A stretch of 64,000 bases of DNA from positions 248,001 to 312,000 of the forward strand of contig NZ_JACHJN010000004.1 in NCBI RefSeq assembly GCF_014203665.1, written 5' to 3'. This stretch comes from Saccharothrix tamanrassetensis (lineage in GTDB: Bacteria; Actinomycetota; Actinomycetes; Mycobacteriales; Pseudonocardiaceae). This document shows, in pieces, positions 47,158 through 56,294 of this stretch (the stretch's first letter is position 1; every line of letters starts with the position of its first letter). A program made the position numbers and the translations under genes. The notes beneath the pieces were generated by a model. That model worked only from the letters and a program-made list of their open reading frames with translations. It was not told the origin of the DNA and searched no databases.

Positions 47158-48636
47158 ATGCTCGAGGGTGTCCCCACCCCAGTCAGCACGATCGTCCTCG
47201 CGGCGGGTGAAGGCACCCGCATGCGCTCCGCCACCCCGAAGGTGTTGCACCGGATCGCCGGGCGTTCCCTCGTGGAGCACGCGGTCCGCGCCGCCGCCGG
47301 GACCGATCCGGACCATCTGGCCGTCGTCGTCGGGCACGGGCGTGCCGCGGTGACCCAACACCTCGACAGCCTGTCCACCGCGCTGGACCGCAAGGTCACC
47401 GTCGCGGTGCAGGAGCAGCAGAAGGGCACCGGCCACGCGGTCGGCTGCGGCCTCGCCGAACTGCCCGAGGACCTGGGCGGCACGGTCGTCGTGACCTACG
47501 GCGACACGCCGCTGCTCGACGCCCCGACGTTGCGCGACCTGCTGGTCGAGCACGGCGCCTCGGGCAACGCGGTCACCGTGCTGACCGCCGTCGTGCCCGA
47601 CCCCACCGGCTACGGGCGGATCGTGCGCTCGGCGTCCGGGGAGGTCGAGGGGATCGTCGAGCAGAAGGACGCCACCCCGGCCCAGCAGGCCATCGCCGAG
47701 ATCAACTCGGGCGTGTACGCGTTCGACGCGGCGGTGCTGCGCGACGCCCTGACCCGGATCTCGACCGACAACGTGCAGGGCGAGCTGTACCTGACCGACG
47801 TGCTGTCCGTCGCTCGGGCGGACGGCCGGCGGGTGGGCGCGGTGGTGACCACCGACGCGTGGCTGGTCGAAGGCGTCAACGACCGCGTCCAGCTGGCCCG
47901 GCTGGGTGCGGAGCTGAACCGCCGGATCGTCGAGCGGTGGATGCGCGAGGGCGTGACCGTGGTCGACCCGGCCACCACCTGGCTGGACGCGGACGTGCGG
48001 CTCGGGCGGGACGCGCTGGTCGAGCCCGGCGTGCAGCTGCGGGACGGCACGGTGGTCGGCGAAGGCGCGGTCGTCGGACCGGACACCACGCTGAGCGGCT
48101 GCTCCGTCGGTGCGGGCGCGTCCGTCGTGCGGACCCACGGGTCCGGGGCGGAGGTCGGCGCGGGCGCGACCGTCGGGCCGTTCGCCTACCTGCGACCCGG
48201 CACGCGGCTGGGCGCGGACGGCAAGATCGGCGCGTTCGTGGAGGTGAAGAACTCCGAGATCGGCACCGGCTCGAAGGTGCCGCACCTGAGCTACATCGGC
48301 GACGCCACCATCGGCGAGCACTCCAACATCGGCGCGGCCAGCGTGACCGTGAACTACGACGGCGTGAACAAGCACCGCACCGTCATCGGGTCTCACGCCA
48401 GGACCGGCTCCGACAACATGTTCGTCGCCCCCGTCACAGTCGGGGACGGTGCGTACACCGGTGCCGGCACCGTGGTGCGCCGGGACGTACCGCCGGGCGC
48501 GCTCGCCGTGTCCGGGGGTCCGCAGCGCAACCTGGAGGGCTGGGTGGTGCGGCGCAGGCCCGGCACCCCGGCCGCCCAGGCGGCGCAAGAGGCGCTCGCA
48601 CCGCAGGACGCCGACACAACCGAGGAAGGGCGCTGA
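47158..48636 (+). CDS. glmU: Bifunctional UDP-GlcNAc pyrophosphorylase/glucosamine-1-phosphate acetyltransferase
   Basis: From ATG 47158, with GGGAG 9 bases upstream, the 492-residue enzyme has the N-terminal uridyltransferase motif [20 protein letters not shown] (about residues 13-32) and [15 protein letters not shown] left-handed beta-helix acetyltransferase (about 250-460) shows repeated hexapeptides, including [21 protein letters not shown] and [20 protein letters not shown]. It makes UDP-N-acetylglucosamine for peptidoglycan. The C-terminal Ala-rich tail is longer than in E. coli, as in mycobacteria. prs starts 3 bases after its stop. Confidence 0.97.
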   Translation: MLEGVPTPVSTIVLAAGEGTRMRSATPKVLHRIAGRSLVEHAVRAAAGTDPDHLAVVVGHGRAAVTQHLDSLSTALDRKVTVAVQEQQKGTGHAVGCGLAELPEDLGGTVVVTYGDTPLLDAPTLRDLLVEHGASGNAVTVLTAVVPDPTGYGRIVRSASGEVEGIVEQKDATPAQQAIAEINSGVYAFDAAVLRDALTRISTDNVQGELYLTDVLSVARADGRRVGAVVTTDAWLVEGVNDRVQLARLGAELNRRIVERWMREGVTVVDPATTWLDADVRLGRDALVEPGVQLRDGTVVGEGAVVGPDTTLSGCSVGAGASVVRTHGSGAEVGAGATVGPFAYLRPGTRLGADGKIGAFVEVKNSEIGTGSKVPHLSYIGDATIGEHSNIGAASVTVNYDGVNKHRTVIGSHARTGSDNMFVAPVTVGDGAYTGAGTVVRRDVPPGALAVSGGPQRNLEGWVVRRRPGTPAAQAAQEALAPQDADTTEEGR

Positions 48637-48638
48637 CC

Positions 48639-49622
48639 GTGAACCCCACCATGCCCGGAACGCCGAAGAAGAACCTGATGCTGTTCGGTGGACGCGCCTA
48701 CCCGGAGCTGACCGAGCAGGTGGCCAAGCACCTCAACGTGTCGGTGACCCCGCAGTCGGCCTACGACTTCGCCAACGGCGAGATCTTCGTCCGGTTCGAG
48801 GAGTCGGTGCGCGGCTGCGACGCGTTCGTCATCCAGTCGCACTGCGCGCCCATCAACCAGTGGCTGATGGAACAGCTGATCATGGTCGACGCGCTGAAGC
48901 GGGCCTCGGCCAAGCGCATCACCGTGATCATGCCGTTCTACCCGTACGCCCGGCAGGACAAGAAGCACCGCGGCCGCGAGCCCATCTCCGCCCGCCTGGT
49001 CGCCGACCTGTTCAAGACCGCCGGCGCGGACCGCCTGGTGGCCGTCGACCTGCACACCGCCCAGATCCAGGGCTTCTTCGACGGCCCGGTGGACCACCTG
49101 TGGGCGATGCCCCTGCTGGCCGACCACGTCCGCCACAAGTACGCGGGCCAGGAGATGACCATCGTCTCGCCCGACGCCGGCCGCACCAAGCTGGCCGAGA
49201 AGTGGGCCGACACCCTCGGCGGCGCCCCGATCGCGTTCATCCACAAGACCCGCGACCCGCTGCGGCCCAACGAGGTCGTGGCGAACCGGGTGGTCGGCCA
49301 GGTCAAGGACCGGCTGTGCGTCGTCATCGACGACATGATCGACACCGGCGGCACCATCACCAAGGCCGTCGACCAGCTGCTGGCCGAGGGCGCGGCCGAC
49401 GTGGTCATCGCCGCCACCCACCCGGTGCTGTCCGGACCGGCCGTCGAGCGCCTGCGGTCGTGCGGCGCCCGCGAGGTGGTCTTCACCGACACCCTGCCGA
49501 TCCCGGCGGAGAAGCGCTTCGACGCCATGACCGTGCTGCCCATCGCCCCCCTGCTCGCCCGGGTGATCCAGGAGGTCTTCGAGGACGGTTCGGTCACCAG
49601 CCTGTTCGACGGCAACGCCTGA
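48639..49622 (+). CDS. prs: Ribose-phosphate pyrophosphokinase
   Basis: The 327-residue protein starts at GTG 48639, two bases after the glmU stop; an in-frame ATG follows at 48651. Signatures include MLFGGRAYPELTEQVAKHLN, the flexible ATP loop FYPYARQDKKHRGREPIS (about residues 100-117), DLHTAQIQGFFDGPVDHL and the PRPP-binding loop VVIDDMIDTGGTITKAVDQ (about 226-244). It makes PRPP from ribose 5-phosphate and ATP for nucleotides, His and Trp, and in this lineage for arabinan donors. glmU-prs coupling is standard in actinobacteria. Confidence 0.97.
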   Translation: MNPTMPGTPKKNLMLFGGRAYPELTEQVAKHLNVSVTPQSAYDFANGEIFVRFEESVRGCDAFVIQSHCAPINQWLMEQLIMVDALKRASAKRITVIMPFYPYARQDKKHRGREPISARLVADLFKTAGADRLVAVDLHTAQIQGFFDGPVDHLWAMPLLADHVRHKYAGQEMTIVSPDAGRTKLAEKWADTLGGAPIAFIHKTRDPLRPNEVVANRVVGQVKDRLCVVIDDMIDTGGTITKAVDQLLAEGAADVVIAATHPVLSGPAVERLRSCGAREVVFTDTLPIPAEKRFDAMTVLPIAPLLARVIQEVFEDGSVTSLFDGNA

Positions 49623-49657
49623 CCCGGATCCGGCCGCTCCTGCGGGATGATCGGCCG

Positions 49658-52567
49658 GTGAGCGGGAGACGCGAAGCGACGGCCGGCACGCCCCACGGCG
49701 CGCCGGCCGTCGCCAACTCGGTGTCCGGCACGGTGACCGGCGACGTGTTCCAGGTCCGGGACGTCAACCTGCTGACCGGCAGCCCGGTGCGGACCCGCTA
49801 CCGGCAGCAGGTGGCGCGCATCGCGCCGGCCGAGCTGGTCGGCCGGGAGGCCGAGCTCGCGGAGCTGGCCGAGTTCTGCACCTCCGCCGGCACGGCCGGC
49901 GCGTACCGGTGGTGGCGGGCGGACCCGTGGTCGGGCAAGTCCGCGTTGCTGTCCTGGTTCGTGCTCGACCCGCCGCCCGGGGTGCGGGTGGTGTCGTTCT
50001 TCATCACGGCCCGCCTCGCGGCGCAGAACGACCGGAACGCGTTCATCGACAACGTGCTGGAGCAGCTGGTCACCCTGCTGGACCAGGACCTCCCGCCGTT
50101 CCTGACCGAGGCGACCAGGGAGGCGCACCTGCTCGGGCTGCTCGCCGAGGCCGCCCACGCCTGCCGGGCGCGCGGGGAGCACTTCGTGCTGGTCGTCGAC
50201 GGCCTGGACGAGGACCGGGGCGTCACCACGCGGCCGGACGCGCACAGCGTCGCCGCCCTGCTGCCTGCCCGGCCACCGGCGGGTATGCGGGTCGTGGTCG
50301 CCGGTCGCCCCAACCCACCGATCCCGGCCGACGTGCCCGGTCACCACCCGCTGCGCGAGCCCGGCGTCGTGCGGGTGCTGAGCCCGTCGCCCAAGGCGCA
50401 GGCCGAACGCGCCGACATGGAGCGCGAGCTGAAGCGCCTGCTGCACGGCAGCGCGCTGGAACAGGACCTGCTGGGCCTGCTCGCCGCCGCCGGCGGCGGC
50501 CTCACGGCGGCCGACCTGGCGACCCTCTCCGGCGCGTCCACCTGGGAGGTCGAGGACCACCTGACCACGGTCACCGGCCGCAGCTTCGCCCGCCGCGCCG
50601 GCGACCACCGCCTCGGCGACCCGACCGACGTCTACCTGCTCACCCACGAGGAACTGCAACGCAAGACGGTGCAGATGCTCGGCCGCAGTCTGACCGCCTA
50701 CCGCGACCGCGTGCACGCCTGGGCGGACGACCACCGCGCCCGCGACTGGCCCGCCGACACCCCCACCTACCTGCTGCACGGCTACCACGCGATGCTCGTC
50801 GCGGCGGGCGACACACCCCGGCTGCTGGCCTGCGCCACCGATCCGGCCCGGCACGACCGGCTGCGCGACCGGTTTGGCGGCGACGTGGCGGCGATGGCCG
50901 AGATCGGCGCGGCGTCCCAGGCCCTGGCAGATGAGACCGACCTCGTCGCGGTGAGCCGGCTTGCCGTGCACCGGGACCGGCTCACCGACCGCAACGCGCA
51001 CGTGCCACCCGTCCTGCCGGCGCTGTGGGCCCTCGTCGGGAACCCCGACCGCGCGGAGGCGCTGGCCAGGTCGTTACCCGACCGGGACACCCAGAGCCTG
51101 GCGCTGCGGCAGCTCGTGCAGGCCCTGTGCCGACGCGGCGACCTGGACCGGGCCGAGTCGGTCGCCGAATCGGTGGCGGACACCGCGTCGTTCTTCGCCG
51201 CCCTGGTGGCGATCACCGAGGAGGCGCTGGCACGGGGTGCGTCCGACCGCGTGCGGCGGCTCCTGGCGATGGCTGCGCGCCGCGTCCGCACCGGTCCCCC
51301 GAAGCAGCGCGACAGCGACCTCACCGCGACGGTCAAGCTGTTGCTGAAGACCGGCGACCTCGACCGCGCGGAAGCGGTGGCGGGCACGATCGCCGATGAC
51401 CGGGAGCGGGCCGCGGCGGCGCAACGGGTGCTCCGGCACCGGGGCGACGCCGGCGTCCTCAAGCACCGGGGCGACCCCGGCGTGCGCAAGCCGGTCCCCG
51501 CACCCCCCGAGCGTGACGCCGCCGAGGTGGTGCGCGGCGCACCGGCCCCCATCGCGGGCGCGGCCGACCCCGTGACGGAGTTCGCGGCGGACCCGACGCG
51601 CGCGAACCGTGAACTCCGAGCGGCGTTGCGCGCTGCGGCCGACGATCCGCACCGCGTGACCCGGCTGCTGCACCGGGCGGAGGAGTCCGCGCGGGCGGTG
51701 CCCGGCAAGAGCCGCCGAGACCTCGCGATGCACCTGGTGGTCAAGGCGATGGCGACCGCCGGTCACCCGGGACGTGCCGGAGGGCTCGCCAGGGCCATCA
51801 CGTCGGGCATCCGGCGCGGGGACGCGTGCCTGGCCGTCGTGCGGGCGGCGGTCGCGGCGGGTGAGCCGGCGGTCGCGGAACCCCTGCTCGACGTCCTGAA
51901 GGGCCACCCCGGCTACGAGTTGGCGCTCGCGACCGTGGTCCGGGCGGTCGCCGCACTCGACGTGGAGCGCGCGGGCGCGCTCCTGCTCAAGGCCGAGCGG
52001 TCCGCCAAGGCGAGGGCCGACGCCTGGCCGAAGCCCCGGCTGCTGATGCCGTTGGTCGAAGCCGTCCTCGCGACCGGCGACCTGGCCGAAGCCGAGGCCC
52101 GCGCCCTCGCCGTGTCGGATCCGGCTCTCCGCTGCGAGGCGATGCAGCGAATGGCGCACCCGGTCCACCGGAGCGACCCCGCCCAGGCCCGACGACTGCT
52201 CGCCCACGCGGCGGCGGCCCGCGACCAGGTCACCCGGCGCACCGCGCACAAGCACGGCGCTCACCAGCGGCTGCGCATCGGCCCGGAGCGCGAGGAAGCG
52301 GACCCGCCGGCCGACGACCCGCCGGCCGACTCCGAGTTCGTGCGCATCGAGGATGCGGCACGCCGAGCGGCGCAGGACGAGCACCGACAGGCGCAGCGGA
52401 CCGTGCTCGGGCAGGTCGACTGGTCGGCGGCCGGAGTGGCGAGCACCTATCCGGGCTGGCACTCGGCGATACCGAGGTTGTGCCGGGAGCACCCCGAGGT
52501 GCTGCCCGCGATCCTCGGGGAGATCGACTCCATCGCCCGCTGTGAGCGGTCCGCCACCCCCGATTAG
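49658..52567 (+). CDS. STAND/NACHT-like NTPase with helical repeat region
   Basis: The 969-residue protein starts at GTG 49658. The N-terminal 45 residues include ANSVSGTVTGDVFQVRDVNLL, a motif common before signalling NTPases in actinomycetes. The NTPase follows with a P-loop-like WRADPWSGKSALLSWFVLD (about residues 86-104; the first Gly of GxxxxGKS is Ala), and Walker B FVLVVDGLDEDRG (about 173-185). A winged-helix-like part comes next, and a long Arg/Ala-rich alpha-helical solenoid from about 430 to the end. Leu473 is encoded by the rare TTA. Such proteins act in sensing or phage defence, but no effector domain is visible. It is inserted between prs and rplY. Confidence 0.72.
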   Translation: MSGRREATAGTPHGAPAVANSVSGTVTGDVFQVRDVNLLTGSPVRTRYRQQVARIAPAELVGREAELAELAEFCTSAGTAGAYRWWRADPWSGKSALLSWFVLDPPPGVRVVSFFITARLAAQNDRNAFIDNVLEQLVTLLDQDLPPFLTEATREAHLLGLLAEAAHACRARGEHFVLVVDGLDEDRGVTTRPDAHSVAALLPARPPAGMRVVVAGRPNPPIPADVPGHHPLREPGVVRVLSPSPKAQAERADMERELKRLLHGSALEQDLLGLLAAAGGGLTAADLATLSGASTWEVEDHLTTVTGRSFARRAGDHRLGDPTDVYLLTHEELQRKTVQMLGRSLTAYRDRVHAWADDHRARDWPADTPTYLLHGYHAMLVAAGDTPRLLACATDPARHDRLRDRFGGDVAAMAEIGAASQALADETDLVAVSRLAVHRDRLTDRNAHVPPVLPALWALVGNPDRAEALARSLPDRDTQSLALRQLVQALCRRGDLDRAESVAESVADTASFFAALVAITEEALARGASDRVRRLLAMAARRVRTGPPKQRDSDLTATVKLLLKTGDLDRAEAVAGTIADDRERAAAAQRVLRHRGDAGVLKHRGDPGVRKPVPAPPERDAAEVVRGAPAPIAGAADPVTEFAADPTRANRELRAALRAAADDPHRVTRLLHRAEESARAVPGKSRRDLAMHLVVKAMATAGHPGRAGGLARAITSGIRRGDACLAVVRAAVAAGEPAVAEPLLDVLKGHPGYELALATVVRAVAALDVERAGALLLKAERSAKARADAWPKPRLLMPLVEAVLATGDLAEAEARALAVSDPALRCEAMQRMAHPVHRSDPAQARRLLAHAAAARDQVTRRTAHKHGAHQRLRIGPEREEADPPADDPPADSEFVRIEDAARRAAQDEHRQAQRTVLGQVDWSAAGVASTYPGWHSAIPRLCREHPEVLPAILGEIDSIARCERSATPD

Positions 52568-52587
52568 GCCTCGTCCTCGGCCCGGCC

Positions 52588-52593
52588 TACACT
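52588..52593 (+). promoter_or_regulatory. Candidate -10 element of the rplY promoter
   Basis: TACACT fits the actinomycete -10 pattern (TAnnnT) and is the best match in the 190-bp gap before rplY. There is no good -35. A start near 52600 leaves a leader of about 155 bases with strong structure. Confidence 0.4.
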
Positions 52594-52607
52594 GGTCGGG
52601 TTGCCTC

Positions 52608-52678
52608 GGCGAGGGCGAGCATCACGCTCGGCGTGATCGACGCGGCGGTTGTGATGCCGCGCGTGTTCACCCTCCGCG
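52608..52678 (+). ncRNA. Structured leader of rplY, possible three-way junction
   Basis: Two hairpins, ATCACGC-TCG-GCGTGAT (52621-52637) and CGCGGC-9 bases-GCCGCG (52641-52661), are enclosed by GAGGG (52611-52615) and CCCTC (52670-52674). This is the layout of a ribosomal protein leader, and rplY could regulate itself here. I know of no named leader for actinobacterial L25. Confidence 0.45.
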
Positions 52679-52755
52679 CCGCCCGCCGCCGCAGGCCAGC
52701 ACCCCGCCCGGCCCCGCCCGACGTATCAAGGCCAGACCGTTAGGAGAGCCCCACC

Positions 52756-53361
52756 GTGTCCGAGGTCCGTCTCGCCGCAGAGGAGCGCACCGAGTTCGGC
52801 AAGGGCGCAGCCCGCCGCACCCGTCGTGCCGGCAAGATCCCCGCGGTGCTCTATGGCCACGGTTCCGACCCGAAGCACCTGGCCCTGCCGGCGCTGGAGT
52901 TCGCCCGTGTCGTCCGCGAGCACGGTCAGAACGCAGTTCTCACGCTGGACATCGAGTCCACCAGCGAACTCGCGCTGACCAAGACCGTCACCACGCACCC
53001 CATCAAGAACTACATCGAGCACGTCGACCTGCTGCTGGTGCAGCGGGGCGAGAAGGTCACCGTCGAGGTGCCGGTGATCATCGTCGGCGAGCCCGGCCCC
53101 GGCATCCTGGTCACCCAGGACCTCACCACGATCCAGGTCGAGGCCGAGGCGCTGCACATCCCCGACCAGGTCGAGGTGTCGGTGGCCGGCGTCGTGGCCG
53201 GCACCCAGATCCACGCCTCGGACCTGGCGCTGCCGTCGGGCTCCACCCTGGTGACCGACGCCGACGCGCTGGTCGTCGCCGTCAACGCCGCCCCCACCGC
53301 CGCCCAGCTGGACGGTGGCGAGGGTGAGGCCGCGGACGACGAGGCCACCGAGGAGAGCTGA
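52756..53361 (+). CDS. rplY: 50S ribosomal protein L25 (general stress protein Ctc)
   Basis: The 201-residue protein, starting at GTG with AGGAG 10 bases upstream, has the L25 5S rRNA-binding domain (LAAEERTEFGKGAARRTRRA, GKIPAVLYGHG) and the Ctc C-terminal domain (VEVPVIIVGEPGPGILVTQD, ADALVVAVNA) with an acidic tail. It binds 5S rRNA in the large subunit. The order prs, rplY, pth is conserved in actinobacteria. Confidence 0.96.
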   Translation: MSEVRLAAEERTEFGKGAARRTRRAGKIPAVLYGHGSDPKHLALPALEFARVVREHGQNAVLTLDIESTSELALTKTVTTHPIKNYIEHVDLLLVQRGEKVTVEVPVIIVGEPGPGILVTQDLTTIQVEAEALHIPDQVEVSVAGVVAGTQIHASDLALPSGSTLVTDADALVVAVNAAPTAAQLDGGEGEAADDEATEES

Positions 53362-53420
53362 GCCCTATCACGTCGGGCTGGTCGAACGGCACGCCTCCCC
53401 CGCCTCCGGGCTGGGGTGGC

Positions 53421-53936
53421 GTGCCGTTCTCGTCTCTGAGCCCGGCGCAGGTGCGCCGGACGGTGTTCCCCCGCAAGCGCGGCGGCAAGGGCTACGACCC
53501 GGCGCAGGTGAACGCGTTCCTGCTGAAGATCGCGGACGCCCTCGCCGGCCGGACCCGGATGCACCCGGACGAGGTGCGCCGGGTGGTGTTCCACGAGATG
53601 CCCGGCGGCTACGACCAGCGGGCGGTGGACGACTTCCTGGCCGGCCTGGAGTGGCAGCTGCGCGCCGGGTCGGTGCCGCCCACCACGTTGCGGACCGGTG
53701 CGGACCTGCGGGCGGTGAAGCTGCCGCGGTCGTCGAACGGCTACGATTCCCGCGAGGTCGACGCCTTCCTCGCGCGGGCCGCCACGTCGCTGGACGGACA
53801 GGGGCGGATGACGTCGAGCGAGGTCCGCCACACCAGGTTCAGCACCACGTCGGGTCTGCGGCGGGGCTACCAGACGCGTGCGGTGGACGCCCTGTTGGAC
53901 GAGTTGGAGCAGGAGTTCCGGTCCCGTGGCCGATGA
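53421..53936 (+). CDS. DivIVA-repeat protein, four repeats
   Basis: The 171-residue protein starts at GTG 53421 and has four copies of the short DivIVA (DivI1A-like) motif: [56 protein letters not shown] and [20 protein letters not shown], ending at the pth overlap. It is thus two copies of a double repeat. In full DivIVA proteins this motif binds curved or polar membrane and begins a coiled coil, but here the coiled coil is missing. The open frame continues upstream with PPPPPGW, but no start is visible. The gene overlaps pth by 11 bases. Function unknown; a longer paralogue lies at 56295. Confidence 0.8.
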   Translation: MPFSSLSPAQVRRTVFPRKRGGKGYDPAQVNAFLLKIADALAGRTRMHPDEVRRVVFHEMPGGYDQRAVDDFLAGLEWQLRAGSVPPTTLRTGADLRAVKLPRSSNGYDSREVDAFLARAATSLDGQGRMTSSEVRHTRFSTTSGLRRGYQTRAVDALLDELEQEFRSRGR

Positions 53937-54495
53937 CGTGAGCCTGGTCGTGGGACTGGGCAACCCCGGACCCAAGTACGAGGGCAACCGGCACAACGTC
54001 GGGTTCCTGGTGCTCGACGTGCTCGCCGACCGGATCGGCGGGAGGTTCAAGGCGCACCGGGGCGGGGCGGACGTGCTGGAGGGCCGGCTGGGCTCGAAGC
54101 GGGTCGTGCTGGCCAAGCCGCGCGGCTACATGAACACCTCGGGCGGTCCGGTGGCCGGGACCGCCAACTTCTACAAGGTCCCGCCCGCGAACGTCGTCGT
54201 GGTGCACGACGAACTGGACCTGCCGTTCGCGACCGTGCGGATGAAGCTCGGCGGCGGCGACAACGGGCACAACGGGCTGCGGTCGATCACGAAGTCGTTG
54301 GGCACCAAGGACTACCACCGGGTGCGCTTCGGCGTGGACCGCCCGCCGGGCCGGATGGACCCGGCCGACTACGTGCTGCGGGACTTCTCCCTGGTCGAGC
54401 GCAAGGAGCTGGCGTTCGAGCTGGACCGGACGGCGGACGCGGTGGAAGCGCTGCTGGAACTGGGGCTGGAAGCCGCCCAGAACAAGTTCCACTAG
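53926..54495 (+). CDS. pth: Peptidyl-tRNA hydrolase
   Basis: The 189-residue enzyme starts at a GTG within the end of the DivIVA-repeat gene. Signature regions are [20 protein letters not shown] with the catalytic His at about residue 25, [29 protein letters not shown] with the conserved Asp, and [12 protein letters not shown]. It frees peptides from tRNA after premature dissociation. The last codons, QNKFH and stop, are repeated three more times directly downstream. Confidence 0.96.
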   Translation: MADDVSLVVGLGNPGPKYEGNRHNVGFLVLDVLADRIGGRFKAHRGGADVLEGRLGSKRVVLAKPRGYMNTSGGPVAGTANFYKVPPANVVVVHDELDLPFATVRMKLGGGDNGHNGLRSITKSLGTKDYHRVRFGVDRPPGRMDPADYVLRDFSLVERKELAFELDRTADAVEALLELGLEAAQNKFH

Positions 54496-54541
54496 CACAA
54501 GTTCCACCAGGAACAAGTTCCACCAGAACAAGTTCCACTAG
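54481..54541. repeat. 15-bp tandem repeat starting at the pth stop
   Basis: Four units, AACAAGTTCCACTAG, CACAAGTTCCACCAG, GAACAAGTTCCACCAG and AACAAGTTCCACTAG, run without gap. The first includes the last four codons and stop of pth, the rest fill the gap up to the stop of the converging acyl-AMP ligase gene. Confidence 0.9.
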
Positions 54542-54548
54542 TACGGGC

Positions 54549-56189
54549 TCAGCTCGGTACCAGGGACGACGCGGCCGAGCGGCGGAGCTTGCCGGACGGG
54601 GTCTTGGGCAGGCTGCCGGGCTTGAGCACGACCACCGAGAACGGGCGCAGGCCCACCGCGTCCACGACCCGTGCGGTGATCTGCTTGCCCAGCTCCCGCA
54701 CGGCCTCGTCCTCGCCCGCCAGCCTGGACTCCACGACCACCGCGAACCGCTCCCGCCGCGTCCCCGCGTCCAGCCGCACGGCCACCGCGTTGCCCGCCCG
54801 GACACCCTCCACGGAGGTCGCGGCGCGTTCGATGTCGGTGGGGTAGATGTTGCGGCCGCCCATGATGATGACGTCCTTGCGCCGCCCGCAGACGACGACC
54901 TGGCCGTCGGCCAGGTAGCCCTCGTCGCCGGTGTCGAGCCAGCCCTCGGCGTCCTGGGTGTCCCGCGGGCCGTCCACGGTCAGGTAGCCGGGCGTCACGG
55001 CCTCGCCGCGCACCCGCAGCCGGCCGACCTCGCGTTCACCGCGCACCGCGCCCGACTCGTCCACCACCTGCACCTCCAGGTCCGGCAACGGCGGGCCCAG
55101 CAGGGGGAACGCCCGCGCGTTGGGGCTGTCCGCCGCCACCGGCACGGCCCGCCGGCCCGCTTCCAGCTCGTCCGGGTCCACGACGTCGACCGAGATGCCG
55201 GTGAACACGGGCGCGAACGCCACGCCCAGCGTCGTCTCCGCCATGCCGTAGGCGCAGAGCACGCACTCCGCCGGCATCCCGAACCGCGCGCCCGCGTCGG
55301 TGAACGCCTTCACCGCGGTCGGGTCGATCGGCTCCGCGCCGTTCAGCGCGATGCGCAGCCGGGACAGGTCCCACGTGCCGTCCGCGACGCCCTCCATCCG
55401 GCGGGCGGCGATGGCGTAGGCGAAGTTCGGCGCGGCGGTGATGGTGCCCTGGTAGCGGCTGATCAGGTCCGGCCACAGGGTGGGGCGGCCGAGGAAGTCC
55501 GCCGGGGTGACCTTGACCAGGTCGATGCCGAACAGCATCGGCACGGTCAGGAAACCGACCATCCCCATGTCGTGGAACAGCGGCAGCCACGACACCATCC
55601 GGTCGGTCTGCGGGTCGAGCCGCGCGGCCACCTCCATGGCCTTCGCGTTGGACCACAGGTTGCCGTGCGTGATGCGGACGGCCTTCGGGTCGGCGGTGGA
55701 GCCGCTGGTGAGCTGGAGCAGGGCGGTCGCCGACTCGTCCACCTCGACCGGCGCGGCGAGCGGTTCGCCGTCCAGGTCGTCGAGCGTGCGGTAGGCGACG
55801 TGGTGCTCGTCGAGGACGGCGGCCAGCGCGTCGAACGGGCTGCCCAGCAGGACCAGTTTCGCGCCGATCATGGACAGCACGCGCAGGGTGTCCTCGGCCC
55901 ACTCGGCGAGGTCGGTGCGGGCGGTCGGCTGGTGCAGCATGGTGATGCTGCCGCCGGAGAGCCACACCGCCTGCACGGCGGGCGCGATGGCGGCCGGGTC
56001 GCCCGCCAGCACGGCGATCGACGCGCCCCGCGCGACGCCGCCGGCGACCAGCGCACCGGCCATCCGGGCGGCCCGCTCGTGCACTTCGCCCCACGTCCGA
56101 CGAACCGGAGCGGTCGGCTCCCCCGTCGTCATCCCACGATCCTCGGCCCTCGCAGCGGTTGCCACCATGGTGTCCACGAACCGGCTCAT
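54549..56189 (-). CDS. Fatty acyl-AMP ligase / acyl-CoA synthetase
   Basis: The 546-residue adenylating enzyme has the AMP-binding core LLQLTSGSTADPKAVRITHGNL (about residues 160-181), SWLPLFHDMGMVGFLTVPML, CAYGMAETTLGVAFAPVF and the C-terminal hinge GEGWLDTGDEGYLADGQVV-like block (seen as EGWLDTGDEGYLADG) with the catalytic Lys in PKTPSGKLRRSA. The FHDMGMVG motif and overall pattern match the fatty acyl-AMP ligase branch. Its place between pth and ispE equals M. tuberculosis Rv1013 (pks16), as I remember it. It probably activates a fatty acid for an envelope lipid or a secondary metabolite. Confidence 0.9.
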   Translation of the reverse strand: MSRFVDTMVATAARAEDRGMTTGEPTAPVRRTWGEVHERAARMAGALVAGGVARGASIAVLAGDPAAIAPAVQAVWLSGGSITMLHQPTARTDLAEWAEDTLRVLSMIGAKLVLLGSPFDALAAVLDEHHVAYRTLDDLDGEPLAAPVEVDESATALLQLTSGSTADPKAVRITHGNLWSNAKAMEVAARLDPQTDRMVSWLPLFHDMGMVGFLTVPMLFGIDLVKVTPADFLGRPTLWPDLISRYQGTITAAPNFAYAIAARRMEGVADGTWDLSRLRIALNGAEPIDPTAVKAFTDAGARFGMPAECVLCAYGMAETTLGVAFAPVFTGISVDVVDPDELEAGRRAVPVAADSPNARAFPLLGPPLPDLEVQVVDESGAVRGEREVGRLRVRGEAVTPGYLTVDGPRDTQDAEGWLDTGDEGYLADGQVVVCGRRKDVIIMGGRNIYPTDIERAATSVEGVRAGNAVAVRLDAGTRRERFAVVVESRLAGEDEAVRELGKQITARVVDAVGLRPFSVVVLKPGSLPKTPSGKLRRSAASSLVPS

Positions 56190-56294
56190 GGCCGTCAGCG
56201 TAGAACGATCTCCACCGCATTGAGCCAATAGGACGAAACAACTTCACCACCGTCCGGCGATACTCCCCGGTATACGACCAAAGGAGGCAACGGG

